A stretch of 64,000 nucleotides of DNA, taken from PALSA-612 sp963791225 (lineage in GTDB: Bacteria > Actinomycetota > Thermoleophilia > Gaiellales > Gaiellaceae). Below the pieces are notes generated by a model. The model was not told the origin of the DNA. It saw only the letters and a program-made list of their open reading frames with translations, and did no database searches. The position numbers and the translations under genes are program-made. This document shows positions 17,748-26,707 of the stretch, one piece after another (position 1 is the stretch's first letter; each line of letters opens with the position of its first letter). The DNA is taken from the NCBI GenBank assembly GCA_963791225.1, contig CAWBRV010000003.1:868001-932000 (forward strand), in the 5' to 3' direction.

Positions 17748-18263
17748 TCATTGCGGGGCGTAGCTCTCGGCGTCGGCGAGGATGCCCTCGACGTCGGCGG
17801 GCAGCGTGTACATCGTCAAGCCGCCGTGCTCGTCCCGGGGCCACTCGCCCTGCGGGCGGTCGCGGTACAGCTCGACGCCGTTCTGATCCGGGTCGCGGAG
17901 GTAGAGGGCCTCGCTCACCCCGTGGTCGGACGCGCCGTCCAGATGGATGCCCGCCTCGATGAGCCGACGGAGCGCGTCGCCGAGCGCCGCGCGGCTCGGG
18001 TAGCGAATGGCGACGTGGTAGAGCCCTGTCGTCCCCGGAGCGGGCGGGGAGCCGCCTTTCGACTCCCAGGTGTTGAGGCCGATGTGGTGGTGGTAGCCGC
18101 CCGCCGACACGAACGCCGCCTGGTCGCCCAAGCGGGTCGTGAGCTCGAAACCGAGGACGCCGCAATAGAACGCGAGCGACCGGTCGATGTCCGCCACCTT
18201 CAGGTGCACGTGGCCGATCGAAGTACCCGCGTCGATCGGGCCGAAGCGCGACTCCGCGCTCAT
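17748..18263 (-). CDS. VOC-family (glyoxalase / ring-cleavage dioxygenase fold) protein
   Basis: A 171-residue protein with paired beta-alpha-beta-beta-beta modules. The first module is [25 protein letters not shown] with the metal-ligand His, then [13 protein letters not shown]. The second has [10 protein letters not shown] and [18 protein letters not shown] with the terminal Glu ligand. The layout matches the CatE-like extradiol dioxygenase / glyoxalase superfamily. The reaction is not determined. Its ATG overlaps the stop of the HDAC-like gene by 4 bp (ATGA), so it is the last gene of a plsC - nuclease - HDAC - VOC operon. Confidence 0.85.
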   Translation of the reverse strand: MSAESRFGPIDAGTSIGHVHLKVADIDRSLAFYCGVLGFELTTRLGDQAAFVSAGGYHHHIGLNTWESKGGSPPAPGTTGLYHVAIRYPSRAALGDALRRLIEAGIHLDGASDHGVSEALYLRDPDQNGVELYRDRPQGEWPRDEHGGLTMYTLPADVEGILADAESYAPQ

Positions 18264-19105
18264 CCGCGCGCTCCGAAGCCCTCGAGCGCGGCACCGACCA
18301 GGCCCGGCAGCGTCTCCAGGTTGTAGCCGCCTTCGAGCACGGCTGCGAGCCGCGGCGACATCGCAGCGGTCCTGTGGGCGAGCTCCCGGAATCCGTCGGC
18401 AGTCACTCGCATGCCGGCCAGGGGGTCGTCCTCGTGCGCGTCGAAGCCCGCCGACACGATCACGAGGTCGGGCGCGAAGCGGTCGAGCGCCGGCGCCACC
18501 GTGTGATCGAACGCGCGCAGGTACTCCTCGTCACCGGATCCGGCCGACATGGGCACGTTCACGATCGTATCCGCCTGCTCGTTCGGGCCCCCGCTGCCGG
18601 GATAGAACGGCCACTGGTGCAGCGAGACGACGAGCACGGTCGGGTCGTCCCAGAAGACGTCCTGCGTGCCGTTGCCGTGATGCACGTCCCAGTCGACGAC
18701 CGCGACCCGCTCGATCCCGAGTTCGGCCTGCGCGTGCCGCGCCGCAACTGCCGCGTTCCCGAAGATGCAGAAGCCCATCGCGCCGCGCTGCAGCGCGTGG
18801 TGCCCGGGGGGTCGCGCCAGCGCGAAGCCGCCGAGCTCGACGGCCTGGATCGCGGCCCCGGCGGACAGGAGCGCCGCCTCGAACGTCGTCTCCGACGCCG
18901 GAGTGTCCGCGTCGAGCCACGTCGGTCCGGCGATCGAGCGCACGAGCTCGACGTAGGCGGCGTCGTGGCAGCGCTCGATCGCCTCGACGCCCGCAGGTAC
19001 GGCCTCGCGCCACTCCGGAAACGCGGCCTGGAGGACTCGGAGGCGCTGCTGGGTCTCCGGATGGTGCCCGGTCGGGTGGAGCGTCGTGAACCCGGCGTGG
19101 CTCAC
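18260..19105 (-). CDS. Histone-deacetylase-family amidohydrolase (AcuC/HDAC-like)
   Basis: A 281-residue zinc hydrolase of the arginase/deacetylase fold. Seen motifs: HPTGHHPE at the N-terminus, [22 protein letters not shown] (Asp and His metal ligands), [12 protein letters not shown] (metal-ligand Asp) and LEGGYNLE. Bacterial members remove acetyl groups from lysines, polyamines or small molecules. The missing Tyr of the classical GGY pair is here in EGGYN, so the active site is complete. The GTG start overlaps the nuclease stop by 4 bp, which implies translational coupling. The substrate is unknown. Confidence 0.9.
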   Translation of the reverse strand: MSHAGFTTLHPTGHHPETQQRLRVLQAAFPEWREAVPAGVEAIERCHDAAYVELVRSIAGPTWLDADTPASETTFEAALLSAGAAIQAVELGGFALARPPGHHALQRGAMGFCIFGNAAVAARHAQAELGIERVAVVDWDVHHGNGTQDVFWDDPTVLVVSLHQWPFYPGSGGPNEQADTIVNVPMSAGSGDEEYLRAFDHTVAPALDRFAPDLVIVSAGFDAHEDDPLAGMRVTADGFRELAHRTAAMSPRLAAVLEGGYNLETLPGLVGAALEGFGARG

Positions 19106-19959
19106 GAGCTCGATCGGGCATCAGCTCCTTGTCGTGCGAGTGTCTGAAGCCGGCCGGCCAGCTGGCCGAGGCCCCACGAGTCGGCTAGTGAAGACGCCTC
19201 CGCCCACGTCGGGGTTTGTTCGGCAAGGGAGGGGAGAGGGGCGGAGGCGTCGAGAATGGCTATTCGACGGTAGAGGCGAAGTTCCTCCGCCTGCGCCGTA
19301 AATCTTCCTGCGGCCAGCGCGGCCTCGAGCGAGCCGTACTGTCCGAGCACGTCGGCGGCCGTCTTCGGGCCGACGCCGCGTGCTCCCGGCAGGCGGTCGG
19401 ACGGGTCGCCGCGGAGCGCGATGAAGTCCGGCACCTGCGTGGGGTCGACGCCGTAGCGCTCGCGCACCTCGTCCGGGCCGATCCGCGCCAGCTCGGACAC
19501 GCCGCGGACCGGCTGGAGGATCGTCGTCCGTTCCGACGCGAGCTGAAACGCATCGCGGTCGGAGGTCGCGACCGAGACGGTTCCGCCACGCTCCTCTTCT
19601 GCTCGCGCTGCGGCCGCGAGGAAGTCGTCGGCCTCGTAGCCCGGCGCCTTCGCGACCGCGAACCCGCAGGCGCCGACGATCTCCGGCAGCAGCGCGAGCT
19701 GCTCGAGCAGTGCCACGTCGAACTCGCGCCCGGACTGATAGGGCTCGAACGCCTCGTGCCGGTAGGTCGGTACGTCGAGGGTGTCCCAGGCGACGAGCAC
19801 CGCCCGTGGGCGCTCCGCATCCCACAGCCGGACGAGCATGTTCGTGAACCCGATGATCGCGCCCGCCGGGCGGCCGCCTGCGCGCGTGAGCGTCTTCGGC
19901 AGGCCGTGGTAGGCGCGGTGCGCAAACGAGTCGCCGTCGATCGCGAGCAGCGCGCTCAT
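19102..19959 (-). CDS. 5'-3' exonuclease (PolI-type 5' nuclease domain)
   Basis: A 285-residue stand-alone 5' nuclease, the domain otherwise joined to DNA polymerase I. It acts on flap and primer ends. Motifs: [16 protein letters not shown] (first metal Asp), [48 protein letters not shown], and the helix-hairpin-helix [26 protein letters not shown]. No polymerase domain follows. The start overlaps the plsC stop by 4 bp (ATGA). Actinobacteria often carry such a separate gene next to a full polA elsewhere. Confidence 0.92.
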   Translation of the reverse strand: MSALLAIDGDSFAHRAYHGLPKTLTRAGGRPAGAIIGFTNMLVRLWDAERPRAVLVAWDTLDVPTYRHEAFEPYQSGREFDVALLEQLALLPEIVGACGFAVAKAPGYEADDFLAAAARAEEERGGTVSVATSDRDAFQLASERTTILQPVRGVSELARIGPDEVRERYGVDPTQVPDFIALRGDPSDRLPGARGVGPKTAADVLGQYGSLEAALAAGRFTAQAEELRLYRRIAILDASAPLPSLAEQTPTWAEASSLADSWGLGQLAGRLQTLARQGADARSSS

Positions 19960-20564
19960 AAGCTCTCGTACAGCGCCTCGATCTCGGTCATCAGCCGCTG
20001 CGTCGCCGTCTCGACGGCGTCCTTCGGCGGCAGGCCCTCGAGATCGTCGACCGGAATTGCCGGGCCGTAGGCGACGGTCAACCGTGGCAGGCTGAGCATG
20101 CGGTCGGTGCCGCTGATCGCCGCCGGCACGAGCGGTACGCCGGCCGCGAGCGCGATGCGAGCTGCGCCCCCGTGTGGCCGCGCAGCGAACTTCTTCCGCA
20201 GACCCTTCTGCCGCCGTGTGCCCTCGGGGAACATGGCGACGATCTTCCCGCTCTTGCAGAGCTCGACCGCGGTCTGGACCGCCTCGATGTCCGACTCGCC
20301 GCGCCGCACCGGGAAGGCACCGCCGGCGCGGAGGACCGGCGCCAGCAGCGGGTTGAAGAGCTCCGACTTGGCCATGAAGTAGAGCTGCTGTCCGGGCCAG
20401 AGCGGGAAGCCGAGCGGCCACGGGTCGAAGTTGGACGTGTGGTTGGCGGCCAGGACGGCGCCGCCCTTCGGCACGTTCTCGACGCCGGTCGAGTGGAGCC
20501 GGTAGAGACCGTGGAATACAGGCCAGCTGACGACAGCGGCGAAGTTGTACAACGGGGTCGGCAC
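19956..20564 (-). CDS. 1-acyl-sn-glycerol-3-phosphate acyltransferase (PlsC family)
   Basis: A 202-residue membrane-associated acyltransferase that makes phosphatidic acid from lysophosphatidic acid. The catalytic NHTSNFDPW (H-x4-D), the substrate motif AFPVRRGESD and FPEGTRR are in the expected order, followed by VPLVPAAISGTDR. It is slightly short but complete. It is the first gene of a four-gene minus-strand operon. TACCGT lies 8 nt before the GTG. The divergent topA start is 116 bp away. Confidence 0.92.
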   Translation of the reverse strand: MPTPLYNFAAVVSWPVFHGLYRLHSTGVENVPKGGAVLAANHTSNFDPWPLGFPLWPGQQLYFMAKSELFNPLLAPVLRAGGAFPVRRGESDIEAVQTAVELCKSGKIVAMFPEGTRRQKGLRKKFAARPHGGAARIALAAGVPLVPAAISGTDRMLSLPRLTVAYGPAIPVDDLEGLPPKDAVETATQRLMTEIEALYESL

Positions 20565-20680
20565 GTGCCGAGACGGTAACGACCCTGTGCCGAAGGCGTC
20601 GCAAACGCTCGAGCCACGCGTCGTCCTCTGCCCATGGCGCTAACGTGTCGCGACCGCCCAGCCGGGCGGAGAGAACCGAA

Positions 20681-23266
20681 ATGACCGCAAAAACAGACGG
20701 AAAACGCACGCTCGTGATCGTCGAGTCGCCCGCAAAGGCGCGGACGATCGCCGGCTATCTCGGCCCGAACTTCGTGGTCGAATCGAGCGTCGGGCACATC
20801 CGCGACCTGCCCGAACGCGCCTCCGAGATCCCGAAGGAGCAGCGCGCCAAGTACGGCACCCTGGGTGTCGCGATCGAGGAGGGCTTCGAGCCGTACTACG
20901 TCGTCGACTCGGACAAGAAGCGCATCGTCGCCGACCTCAAGCGAAAGCTGAAGGACGTCGACGAGTTGCTGCTCGCGACGGACGAAGACCGCGAAGGAGA
21001 GGCGATCGCGTGGCACCTCCTCCAGGAATTGCGTCCCAAGGTGCCTGTGCGGCGCATGGTCTTCCACGAGATCACCCGGCCTGCGATCGAACGGGCACTC
21101 GCGAACACGCGCGAGGTGGACGTGCGGCTCGTCGACTCGCAGGAGACCCGGCGCATCCTCGACCGGCTCTACGGCTACGAGGTCTCGCCCGTGCTCTGGA
21201 AGAAGGTGATGCCGCGCCTGTCGGCAGGGCGCGTGCAGTCGGTCGCGACGAGGCTCGTCGTCGAACGCGAGCAGGAGCGCATGCGCTTCGTCTCGGCGGC
21301 GTACTGGGACCTCGAGGGAACGTTCGAGCCCGGCTCGTTCCGCGCCCGGCTCGTCCAGGTCGACGGCAAGCGGGTCGCACAGGGTCGCGACTTCGGCCCG
21401 GACGGCGTGCTGACGGCAGACCTGGCCCAGCTCGACGAGCCACAGGCGCGCGAGCTCGCAGCCGGCCTCGCCGGGGTCGAGTTCGCCGTTCGCTCGGTGG
21501 ACGAGAAGCCGTACTCCAGGCGCCCGTCGCCGCCGTTCATGACCTCGACCCTGCAGCAGGAGGCGAGCCGAAAGCTCCGCTTTACCGCGCAGACGACGAT
21601 GCGCGTTGCCCAGCGTCTCTACGAGCGCGGCTACATCACATACATGCGCACCGACTCGACGTCGCTGTCGGAGGCGGCGTTGACCGCCGCGCGCCTGCAG
21701 GCGACGGAGCTCTTCGGCTCCGACTCGGTGCCGGCCGCCGCGCCGCGGCTCTACGACCGCAAGGTGAAAAACGCGCAGGAGGCGCACGAGGCGATCCGCC
21801 CCGCCGGTGACCGCTTCCGCACACCGAGTGACCTCGAGGGGGAGCTCGACCGCGACGAGCTCGGCCTCTACGACCTCGTCTGGCGCCGGACGCTCGCGTC
21901 GCAGATGGTGGACGCCAAGGGCCGCACGGTCTCCATCCGGCTTGGCGCGACGTCGTCCGACGGCCGCGACGCGGAGTTCGGTGTCTCCGGGACCGTGATT
22001 ACGGTGCGCGGGTTCCTGGTCGCGTACGAAGAGGGTCGCGACGACGAGGCGGAGACCGGCGCGCCACCGACGCTGCCGGACCTGACGGAAGGCGACCGTG
22101 TCGAAGCGGGCCAGCTCGAGCCGCAGGGCCACGAGACGACTCCACCCGCCCGCTTCACGGAGGCGACGCTCGTCAAGGCGCTCGAGGAGCGCGGCATCGG
22201 CCGGCCGTCGACCTACGCCTCGATCCTCGCCACCATCCTCGATCGCGGGTACGTGGTCAAGCGCGGCACGGCGCTCGTGCCCACCTTTCTGGCGTTTGCC
22301 GTGACGACGCTGCTCGAACAGCACTACGGAGCACTGGTCGACTACGACTTCACCGCGAGGATGGAGGACGACCTCGACCGCATCGCTGCGGGCGATGAGG
22401 AGCGGGTCGCCTGGCTGACGCGGTTCTACAAGGGTGACGACGGCGATCCCGGCCTCCACCAGCTCGTCACCGAGCATCTCGACGAGATCGACGCGAGGGC
22501 AGTGAACTCGATCGAGATTCCCCGCTCGGACATCGTCGTTCGCGTCGGCCGCTACGGGCCGTACCTCGAGCGCGGCGAGCAACGCGCGCCGATCCCCGCC
22601 GAACTCGCGCCCGACGAGGTCACTGCAGACGTCGCCGAGGAGCTCCTCGCACGGCCGGCCGAGGGTCGCGTGCTCGGCATCCATCCCGAGACCGGCCGCG
22701 CGATTCACGTGCGCACCGGCCGCTACGGGCCGTATGTGACGGAGGAGCTCGAGGAAGGCTCCGACGAGAAGCCGCGCACGGGCTCGCTGTTGCAGTCGAT
22801 GTCTTCGGACACGGTGACGCTCGACGACGCCGTCCGCCTGCTCGAACTGCCGCGCGTCGTGGGTGTCGACCCTGCGGACGGCGAGGAGGTCGTGGCGATG
22901 AACGGCCGCTACGGTCCGTTCATCCGCAAGGGCGAGGAGACGCGGTCGCTCGAGGGCGAGGAGCAGCTGTTCTCGATCACGCTCGAGCAGGCGCTCGACG
23001 TGCTCGCCCAGCCGAAGACCCGACGGGCACGGGGCGCAGCCAAGCCGCCGCTGCGCGAGCTCGGCGCCGATCCGGCAAGCGGGCGACCCGTCGTCGTCAA
23101 GGAGGGACGCTTCGGCCGCTACGTGACGGACGGCGAGACGAACGCGAGCCTCCGCGGCGGCGAGACGGTCGAGACCCTGACGCTCGACCGTGCAGCGGAG
23201 CTGCTCGCCGAGCGGCGCGCCCGGGGTCCGGCGGCGAAGCCGCCCCGTCGCCGCGCGCGAACTTGA
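20681..23266 (+). CDS. topA: DNA topoisomerase I (type IA)
   Basis: An 861-residue enzyme that relaxes negative supercoils. The Toprim domain has LVIVESPAKARTIAGYLG and LLATDEDREGEAIAWHL (DxDxE type). The catalytic tyrosine is Tyr321 in YITYMRTDSTSLS. PRLSAGRVQSVATRLVV and ERGIGRPSTYASILATI follow. The C-terminus has four RYGPYV/RFGRYV-type repeats in place of zinc fingers, as in actinobacterial TopA, and a basic tail. The start is the ATG at MTAKTDGKRT, preceded by GGAGAGA. TAACGT at 20641-20646 is a candidate -10 giving a leader of about 30 nt. Confidence 0.97.
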   Translation: MTAKTDGKRTLVIVESPAKARTIAGYLGPNFVVESSVGHIRDLPERASEIPKEQRAKYGTLGVAIEEGFEPYYVVDSDKKRIVADLKRKLKDVDELLLATDEDREGEAIAWHLLQELRPKVPVRRMVFHEITRPAIERALANTREVDVRLVDSQETRRILDRLYGYEVSPVLWKKVMPRLSAGRVQSVATRLVVEREQERMRFVSAAYWDLEGTFEPGSFRARLVQVDGKRVAQGRDFGPDGVLTADLAQLDEPQARELAAGLAGVEFAVRSVDEKPYSRRPSPPFMTSTLQQEASRKLRFTAQTTMRVAQRLYERGYITYMRTDSTSLSEAALTAARLQATELFGSDSVPAAAPRLYDRKVKNAQEAHEAIRPAGDRFRTPSDLEGELDRDELGLYDLVWRRTLASQMVDAKGRTVSIRLGATSSDGRDAEFGVSGTVITVRGFLVAYEEGRDDEAETGAPPTLPDLTEGDRVEAGQLEPQGHETTPPARFTEATLVKALEERGIGRPSTYASILATILDRGYVVKRGTALVPTFLAFAVTTLLEQHYGALVDYDFTARMEDDLDRIAAGDEERVAWLTRFYKGDDGDPGLHQLVTEHLDEIDARAVNSIEIPRSDIVVRVGRYGPYLERGEQRAPIPAELAPDEVTADVAEELLARPAEGRVLGIHPETGRAIHVRTGRYGPYVTEELEEGSDEKPRTGSLLQSMSSDTVTLDDAVRLLELPRVVGVDPADGEEVVAMNGRYGPFIRKGEETRSLEGEEQLFSITLEQALDVLAQPKTRRARGAAKPPLRELGADPASGRPVVVKEGRFGRYVTDGETNASLRGGETVETLTLDRAAELLAERRARGPAAKPPRRRART

Positions 23267-23280
23267 ACCAAAACGTTTAC

Positions 23281-23320
23281 AAAGGCTCGCACACAATTAA
23301 GAGGCGGCGTGCGAACCTTT
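23281..23320 (+). terminator. Imperfect inverted repeat after topA
   Basis: AAAGGCTCGCAC / GTGCGAACCTTT (11 of 12 pairs) with a 16-nt AT-rich loop, 14 bp after the topA stop. It probably ends the topA transcript. The remaining 200 bp before the sigma gene hold a second short hairpin (GCCGGC / GCCGGC near 23353-23372) and TAGAGT at 23475-23480, a weak candidate -10 for the sigma gene. Confidence 0.5.
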
Positions 23321-23536
23321 CGGCGGCGCATACGTCACTTAGTGTGAGCTGAGCCGGCCCTCCGAAGCCGGCCGTCCGGGCGAGACGGAATACTCCCCCG
23401 CGACGGCCCGTTCGGTTGTTACGAAAGCCCGCAACGAGGGAAACCTTCTCCTGGCACGACGAGGAAATACCCCCTAGAGTCAGAACGAACGTCGGACAGT
23501 CGCCGATATGCGGATCGAAAGGACGAGAGGCACCCG

Positions 23537-24607
23537 TTGACCCCGAACCAGTTCCAGGAGTTGCTCGAGACCGAGCAGGCCCGCGTCCTTCTCGAGGGCG
23601 CCGAGGAGCGCGGTTACGTGCTCCCGGCAGAGCTCGAGGTGTTCGCGCTGGAGCACGATCTCGCCGACGAAGACGTCGAGGCCCTGACCCGTGAGCTCGA
23701 GGCGATCGGGCTCGAGGTCGGACCGCCCGCCGCCGATGAGCCCGAGGCGGCGACGCCTGCACTCAACCTCCAGGCGGCCGAGATCTCGGGCGCGGCGGAC
23801 AGCCTCCAGCTCTTCCTCGCCGACGTGGGCAAGCACAAGCTGCTGACCGCAGCCGAGGAGGTCACGCTCGCGAAGCGCATCGAGCGCGGCGATCCGATTG
23901 CGAAGCGCAAGATGATCGAATCGAACCTGCGCCTCGTCGTCTCGATCGCAAAGGGCTACCGCGGGCTCGGCGTGCCCTTCCTCGACCTGATCCAGGAAGG
24001 AACGCTCGGCCTCAATCGCGCCGTCGAGAAGTTCGACTGGCGTCGGGGCTACAAGTTCTCGACCTACGCCACGTGGTGGATCCGCCAGTCCGTCCAGCGC
24101 GCGGTCGCGAATCACGCGCGGACGATCCGCGTGCCGGTTCACGTCGTCGAGCGCCAGCAGAAGCTGAGCCGCGCGGCGCGCCGCCTGGAGGTCGAGCTCG
24201 GACGCGAGGCGACGAAGGACGAGCTTGCCGAGGCGACGGGCCTGCCGATGCAGCACATCGACGAGGCGCTCGGTGCCGCCCATGCGTCCGTCTCGCTGAA
24301 CCAGACCGTCGGTGCCGACGACGAGGGCGAGCTCGGAGACCTGTTCGCGGACCGCGAGGCGGCCGATCCGTTCGACGAGGCCGAGGAGTCGTTGCGCCGG
24401 CAGGGCGTCCGCCGGGCTCTCGACGCGTTGCCCGAGCGCGAGCGACGCATCCTCGAACTCCGCTTCGGTTTCGAGGGCGAGCCGTGGACGCTGGAGGCTA
24501 TCGGGAACGAGCTCGACCTGACGCGGGAGCGCGTCCGGCAGCTCGAAAGTCAGGCGCTTGCACGCCTGGCGGCTCTCCGCGAGCTCCAGACCGTCGCTGC
24601 GGCGTAG
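23537..24607 (+). CDS. rpoD: Principal RNA polymerase sigma factor (RpoD/SigA type)
   Basis: A 356-residue sigma-70 factor. Region 1.2 is DSLQLFLADVGKHKLLTAAEE. Region 2 has NLRLVVSIAKGYRGLGVPFLDLIQEG, FDWRRGYKFSTYATWWIRQ (2.4, -10 recognition) and VANHARTIRVPVHV. Region 3 follows, and region 4 ends LTRERVRQLESQALARL (-35 recognition helix). Region 1.1 is short. All core regions are intact, which suits a primary or near-primary sigma. The start is a TTG 7 nt after GAGAGG; the N-terminus MTPNQFQELLETEQARVLL depends on it. A long-stem hairpin follows the gene. Confidence 0.93.
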   Translation: MTPNQFQELLETEQARVLLEGAEERGYVLPAELEVFALEHDLADEDVEALTRELEAIGLEVGPPAADEPEAATPALNLQAAEISGAADSLQLFLADVGKHKLLTAAEEVTLAKRIERGDPIAKRKMIESNLRLVVSIAKGYRGLGVPFLDLIQEGTLGLNRAVEKFDWRRGYKFSTYATWWIRQSVQRAVANHARTIRVPVHVVERQQKLSRAARRLEVELGREATKDELAEATGLPMQHIDEALGAAHASVSLNQTVGADDEGELGDLFADREAADPFDEAEESLRRQGVRRALDALPERERRILELRFGFEGEPWTLEAIGNELDLTRERVRQLESQALARLAALRELQTVAAA

Positions 24608-24616
24608 ATCGTCGCT

Positions 24617-24659
24617 AACGACAAAGGACGGCCTCCGCGGGAGTGCTTCCGCTTTGTCG
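24617..24659 (+). terminator. Inverted repeat after the sigma factor gene
   Basis: ACGACAAAG / CTTTGTCGT form a perfect 9-bp stem around a 25-nt loop that can itself fold (CTCC GCG GGAG). It lies 10 bp after the stop and is the probable terminator. Confidence 0.6.
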
Positions 24660-24720
24660 TCCCTCGAATGCGGGTCGTGGTTCCCTAAAGGCGAAGCTTC
24701 GTACGGCCGATAGCCGGATC

Positions 24721-25050
24721 GTGGACGCTGCAGAGCGCAACGAGATCTTGAGTCGCTACGCCGATCACGCACGGCGCTTCGAAGCTGCCGCCGCGCGTCG
24801 CTCGAGTCGCAGCGCGGAGATCATCCCCTTCACGGCCCCGCTACGAGAGTTGGAGCAGGAGCCGACGCCGCGTGAGGTTCAGGTGCTCCAGTTGATCTCG
24901 GAGGGCCTGGTCAACCGTGAGATCGGAAAAGTGCTCTTCCTCTCAGAGGAGACGGTCAAATCTCACGTTCGGCACCTACTTGCGAAGCTCCAGGCACGCT
25001 CACGCGCCCACGCTGTTGCGATCGGCTTCAGACGCGGCATCCTCGGCTAG
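24721..25050 (+). CDS. LuxR/GerE-type HTH regulator without receiver domain
   Basis: A 109-residue protein. After a charged helical N-terminus (DAAERNEILSRYADHARRFEAAAARR) comes a full LuxR-type helix-turn-helix: PTPREVQVLQLISEGLVNREIGKVLFLSEETVKSHVRHLL is visible in parts, with the invariant Glu, Gly-Leu and VKSHV recognition helix. No receiver, PAS or ATPase domain is present, so it may act as a constitutive or partner-dependent DNA-binding protein. The GTG start is the best guess, since no clear ribosome site is seen. GC content is lower here than in flanking genes, and it precedes the HD-GYP gene on the same strand. Confidence 0.75.
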   Translation: MDAAERNEILSRYADHARRFEAAAARRSSRSAEIIPFTAPLRELEQEPTPREVQVLQLISEGLVNREIGKVLFLSEETVKSHVRHLLAKLQARSRAHAVAIGFRRGILG

Positions 25051-25106
25051 CTGGGGCGGGCACGCGCGGGCGTTCTGAGCAAAGAGCGCTGCGGGTCGTG
25101 TCCAGC

Positions 25107-25194
25107 ACCGATCCGATCCTCAACAGGGACGAAATCGGTCAGCCTACGAATGGCGGTTTCAGACGGTGGCCAGTTACCAGCCTGTGTAACCACC
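25107..25194 (+). promoter_or_regulatory. Structured leader candidate upstream of the HD-GYP gene
   Basis: The 157-bp gap holds three inverted repeats in a row: ACCGAT / ATCGGT (25107-25139), a small GCC / GGC stem (25142-25154), and GGTG-GTTAC / GTAAC-CACC (25165-25194). The last ends 13 nt before the ATG. It could be an RNA leader or an operator. It does not match the c-di-GMP-I aptamer core as I know it. Confidence 0.35.
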
Positions 25195-25207
25195 GGGAAG
25201 TGGTCGC

Positions 25208-26707
25208 ATGAAACTCCTCTCTCGAGGGACTAACGGCACACGGAGTTATATCGCGCCTTGGCGGGAGACGCAAACGCTGAGGAGATGGCCAACTGCCCCT
25301 TGGGCGACTCCGGAGTGGCGCGTTGCGGTCTATCTGGTGACGCTAGGTCTTGCGGCCCTCACCCTCGTTACAGTTGCACTTGCGCAAGGCTACGGGATGG
25401 GAGATCCATGGGCCGTTGCGCTTCTTGCGATCGCAGCAGCCGTGTCTGAGAGGCAACGCGTCTGGTTGAGCAGCGAAACACAAGCATCAATCTCGGCGAT
25501 CCCGATTCTTTTCGCAGCAGTGCTATTCGGTCCGCTCGCTGCGATGGTGGTCGCGGCCGTATCCAATCTAGGAGCGTTTGGCCGACCGCACATGAAGTGG
25601 GCGGTCTACACGTGTTCACGCTCGATTACCGGCGGGCTGAGTGGCTTCGCCGCTGCGTCGGCATCAGCCTTCGTCACCGGAGACGTGGCTCTCGTTGCGT
25701 TGGGAACCGCGTTGGGAGCTGTGACCGCGGAGGGTTCAGAGATGGTCTTCTACGCTCTTACGATGAGGGTGAGAGGGAAGGAAACCATCAACTCGGTGCG
25801 GATGCTCGCACCACTTGCTTTTGCATCGCTAATCCTCTACGCACCTCTGGTCGGCCTATTCGCGACGGCTTATCTTCGCGTGTCTCCCTTGACGCTGCCC
25901 CTCTTCCTGGTTCCCGCACTAGCCGCGCAACGACTGTTTGGCATGTATCAAGATCAGCGTCGGCTTGCGACGGATCTCGCGTTCGCTAACGTCCGCTTGG
26001 AGCGGGCCAACCTGTCCTTCGCGACTGCGCTTGTCGCAACGCTCGATGCTCGGGATCGGTACACGGCGGGTCATTCCGCTGCGGTCGCGATCTATGCGCG
26101 GGACATCGCGGAGCGACTCGGGCTGTCGGAGGAGGAGCAGTTGTTGGCGCACCAGTGCGGGCTCGTGCACGACATCGGCAAGATCGGGTTGCCGCCCGGA
26201 CTCCTGGAGAAGCCGGGTGCGCTCACCCTCGGTGAGCGGCGTCAGATGGAAAAGCACTCCGAGATCGGGGAGCGGATCCTGGCCAAGGTGGAGGACTACG
26301 CGGAGATCGCCAAGATCGTGCGTCACCACCACGAGCGCTGGGACGGCCAGGGGTATCCGGACGGGATCGCCGATGACGACATCCCGCCGATCTCGCGGAT
26401 CATCTCGGTCGCCGACGCGTACAACGCCATGACCTCCGATCGTCCGTACCGCGACGCGATGCCGAGTCGCGTCGCGCGCATGCGCCTGGCGCAGGGAGTC
26501 GAGTCCCAGTTCGATACGACCATCGTGGCCGCGTTCGAGGCCATCCTCGCCGGAGCGGACGAGGAATACCGCACCGGTCGGCGCGCAGACTTCTCGCTCG
26601 CCGACCAGGACATCTATTCGGACCCGACGTCCGAGCCTGACGTCGAGGCTGCGCCGCAGCAGCCCGAGCCCGCCGCGATCAAGCCGAAGATCGCCGAAGT
26701 CGCCTAG
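25208..26707 (+). CDS. Membrane HD-GYP domain protein, probable c-di-GMP phosphodiesterase
   Basis: A 499-residue protein. Residues about 35-245 hold six to seven hydrophobic helices, a MASE-like sensor. A short coiled segment (QDQRRLATDLAFANVRLERANL) leads to an HD-GYP domain at about 275-450: AGHSAAVAIYARDIAERLGL, LVHDIGKIGLPPGLLEKPG (HD and Lys), HSEIGERIL, HHHERWDGQGYPDG (GYP) and ISVADAYNAMTSDRPYR. Such enzymes hydrolyse cyclic di-GMP. The C-terminal tail is acidic and proline-rich. The 5' half has clearly lower GC (about 55-60%) than the 3' half (near 68-70%), which suggests a chimera. The stop overlaps the pgsA stop on the other strand by 3 bases. Confidence 0.88.
   Translation: MKLLSRGTNGTRSYIAPWRETQTLRRWPTAPWATPEWRVAVYLVTLGLAALTLVTVALAQGYGMGDPWAVALLAIAAAVSERQRVWLSSETQASISAIPILFAAVLFGPLAAMVVAAVSNLGAFGRPHMKWAVYTCSRSITGGLSGFAAASASAFVTGDVALVALGTALGAVTAEGSEMVFYALTMRVRGKETINSVRMLAPLAFASLILYAPLVGLFATAYLRVSPLTLPLFLVPALAAQRLFGMYQDQRRLATDLAFANVRLERANLSFATALVATLDARDRYTAGHSAAVAIYARDIAERLGLSEEEQLLAHQCGLVHDIGKIGLPPGLLEKPGALTLGERRQMEKHSEIGERILAKVEDYAEIAKIVRHHHERWDGQGYPDGIADDDIPPISRIISVADAYNAMTSDRPYRDAMPSRVARMRLAQGVESQFDTTIVAAFEAILAGADEEYRTGRRADFSLADQDIYSDPTSEPDVEAAPQQPEPAAIKPKIAEVA

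Noticed and set aside
23341..23536. A riboswitch or 6S-like RNA before the sigma gene
   Set aside because: Only a short GC palindrome and possible promoter elements are seen; nothing resembles a known RNA family.
25051..25207. A c-di-GMP-I (GEMM) riboswitch before the HD-GYP gene
   Set aside because: The tetraloop hairpin and the conserved GCAAA-type segments of the aptamer are absent. Only simple stems are visible, so I list it as a leader candidate only.
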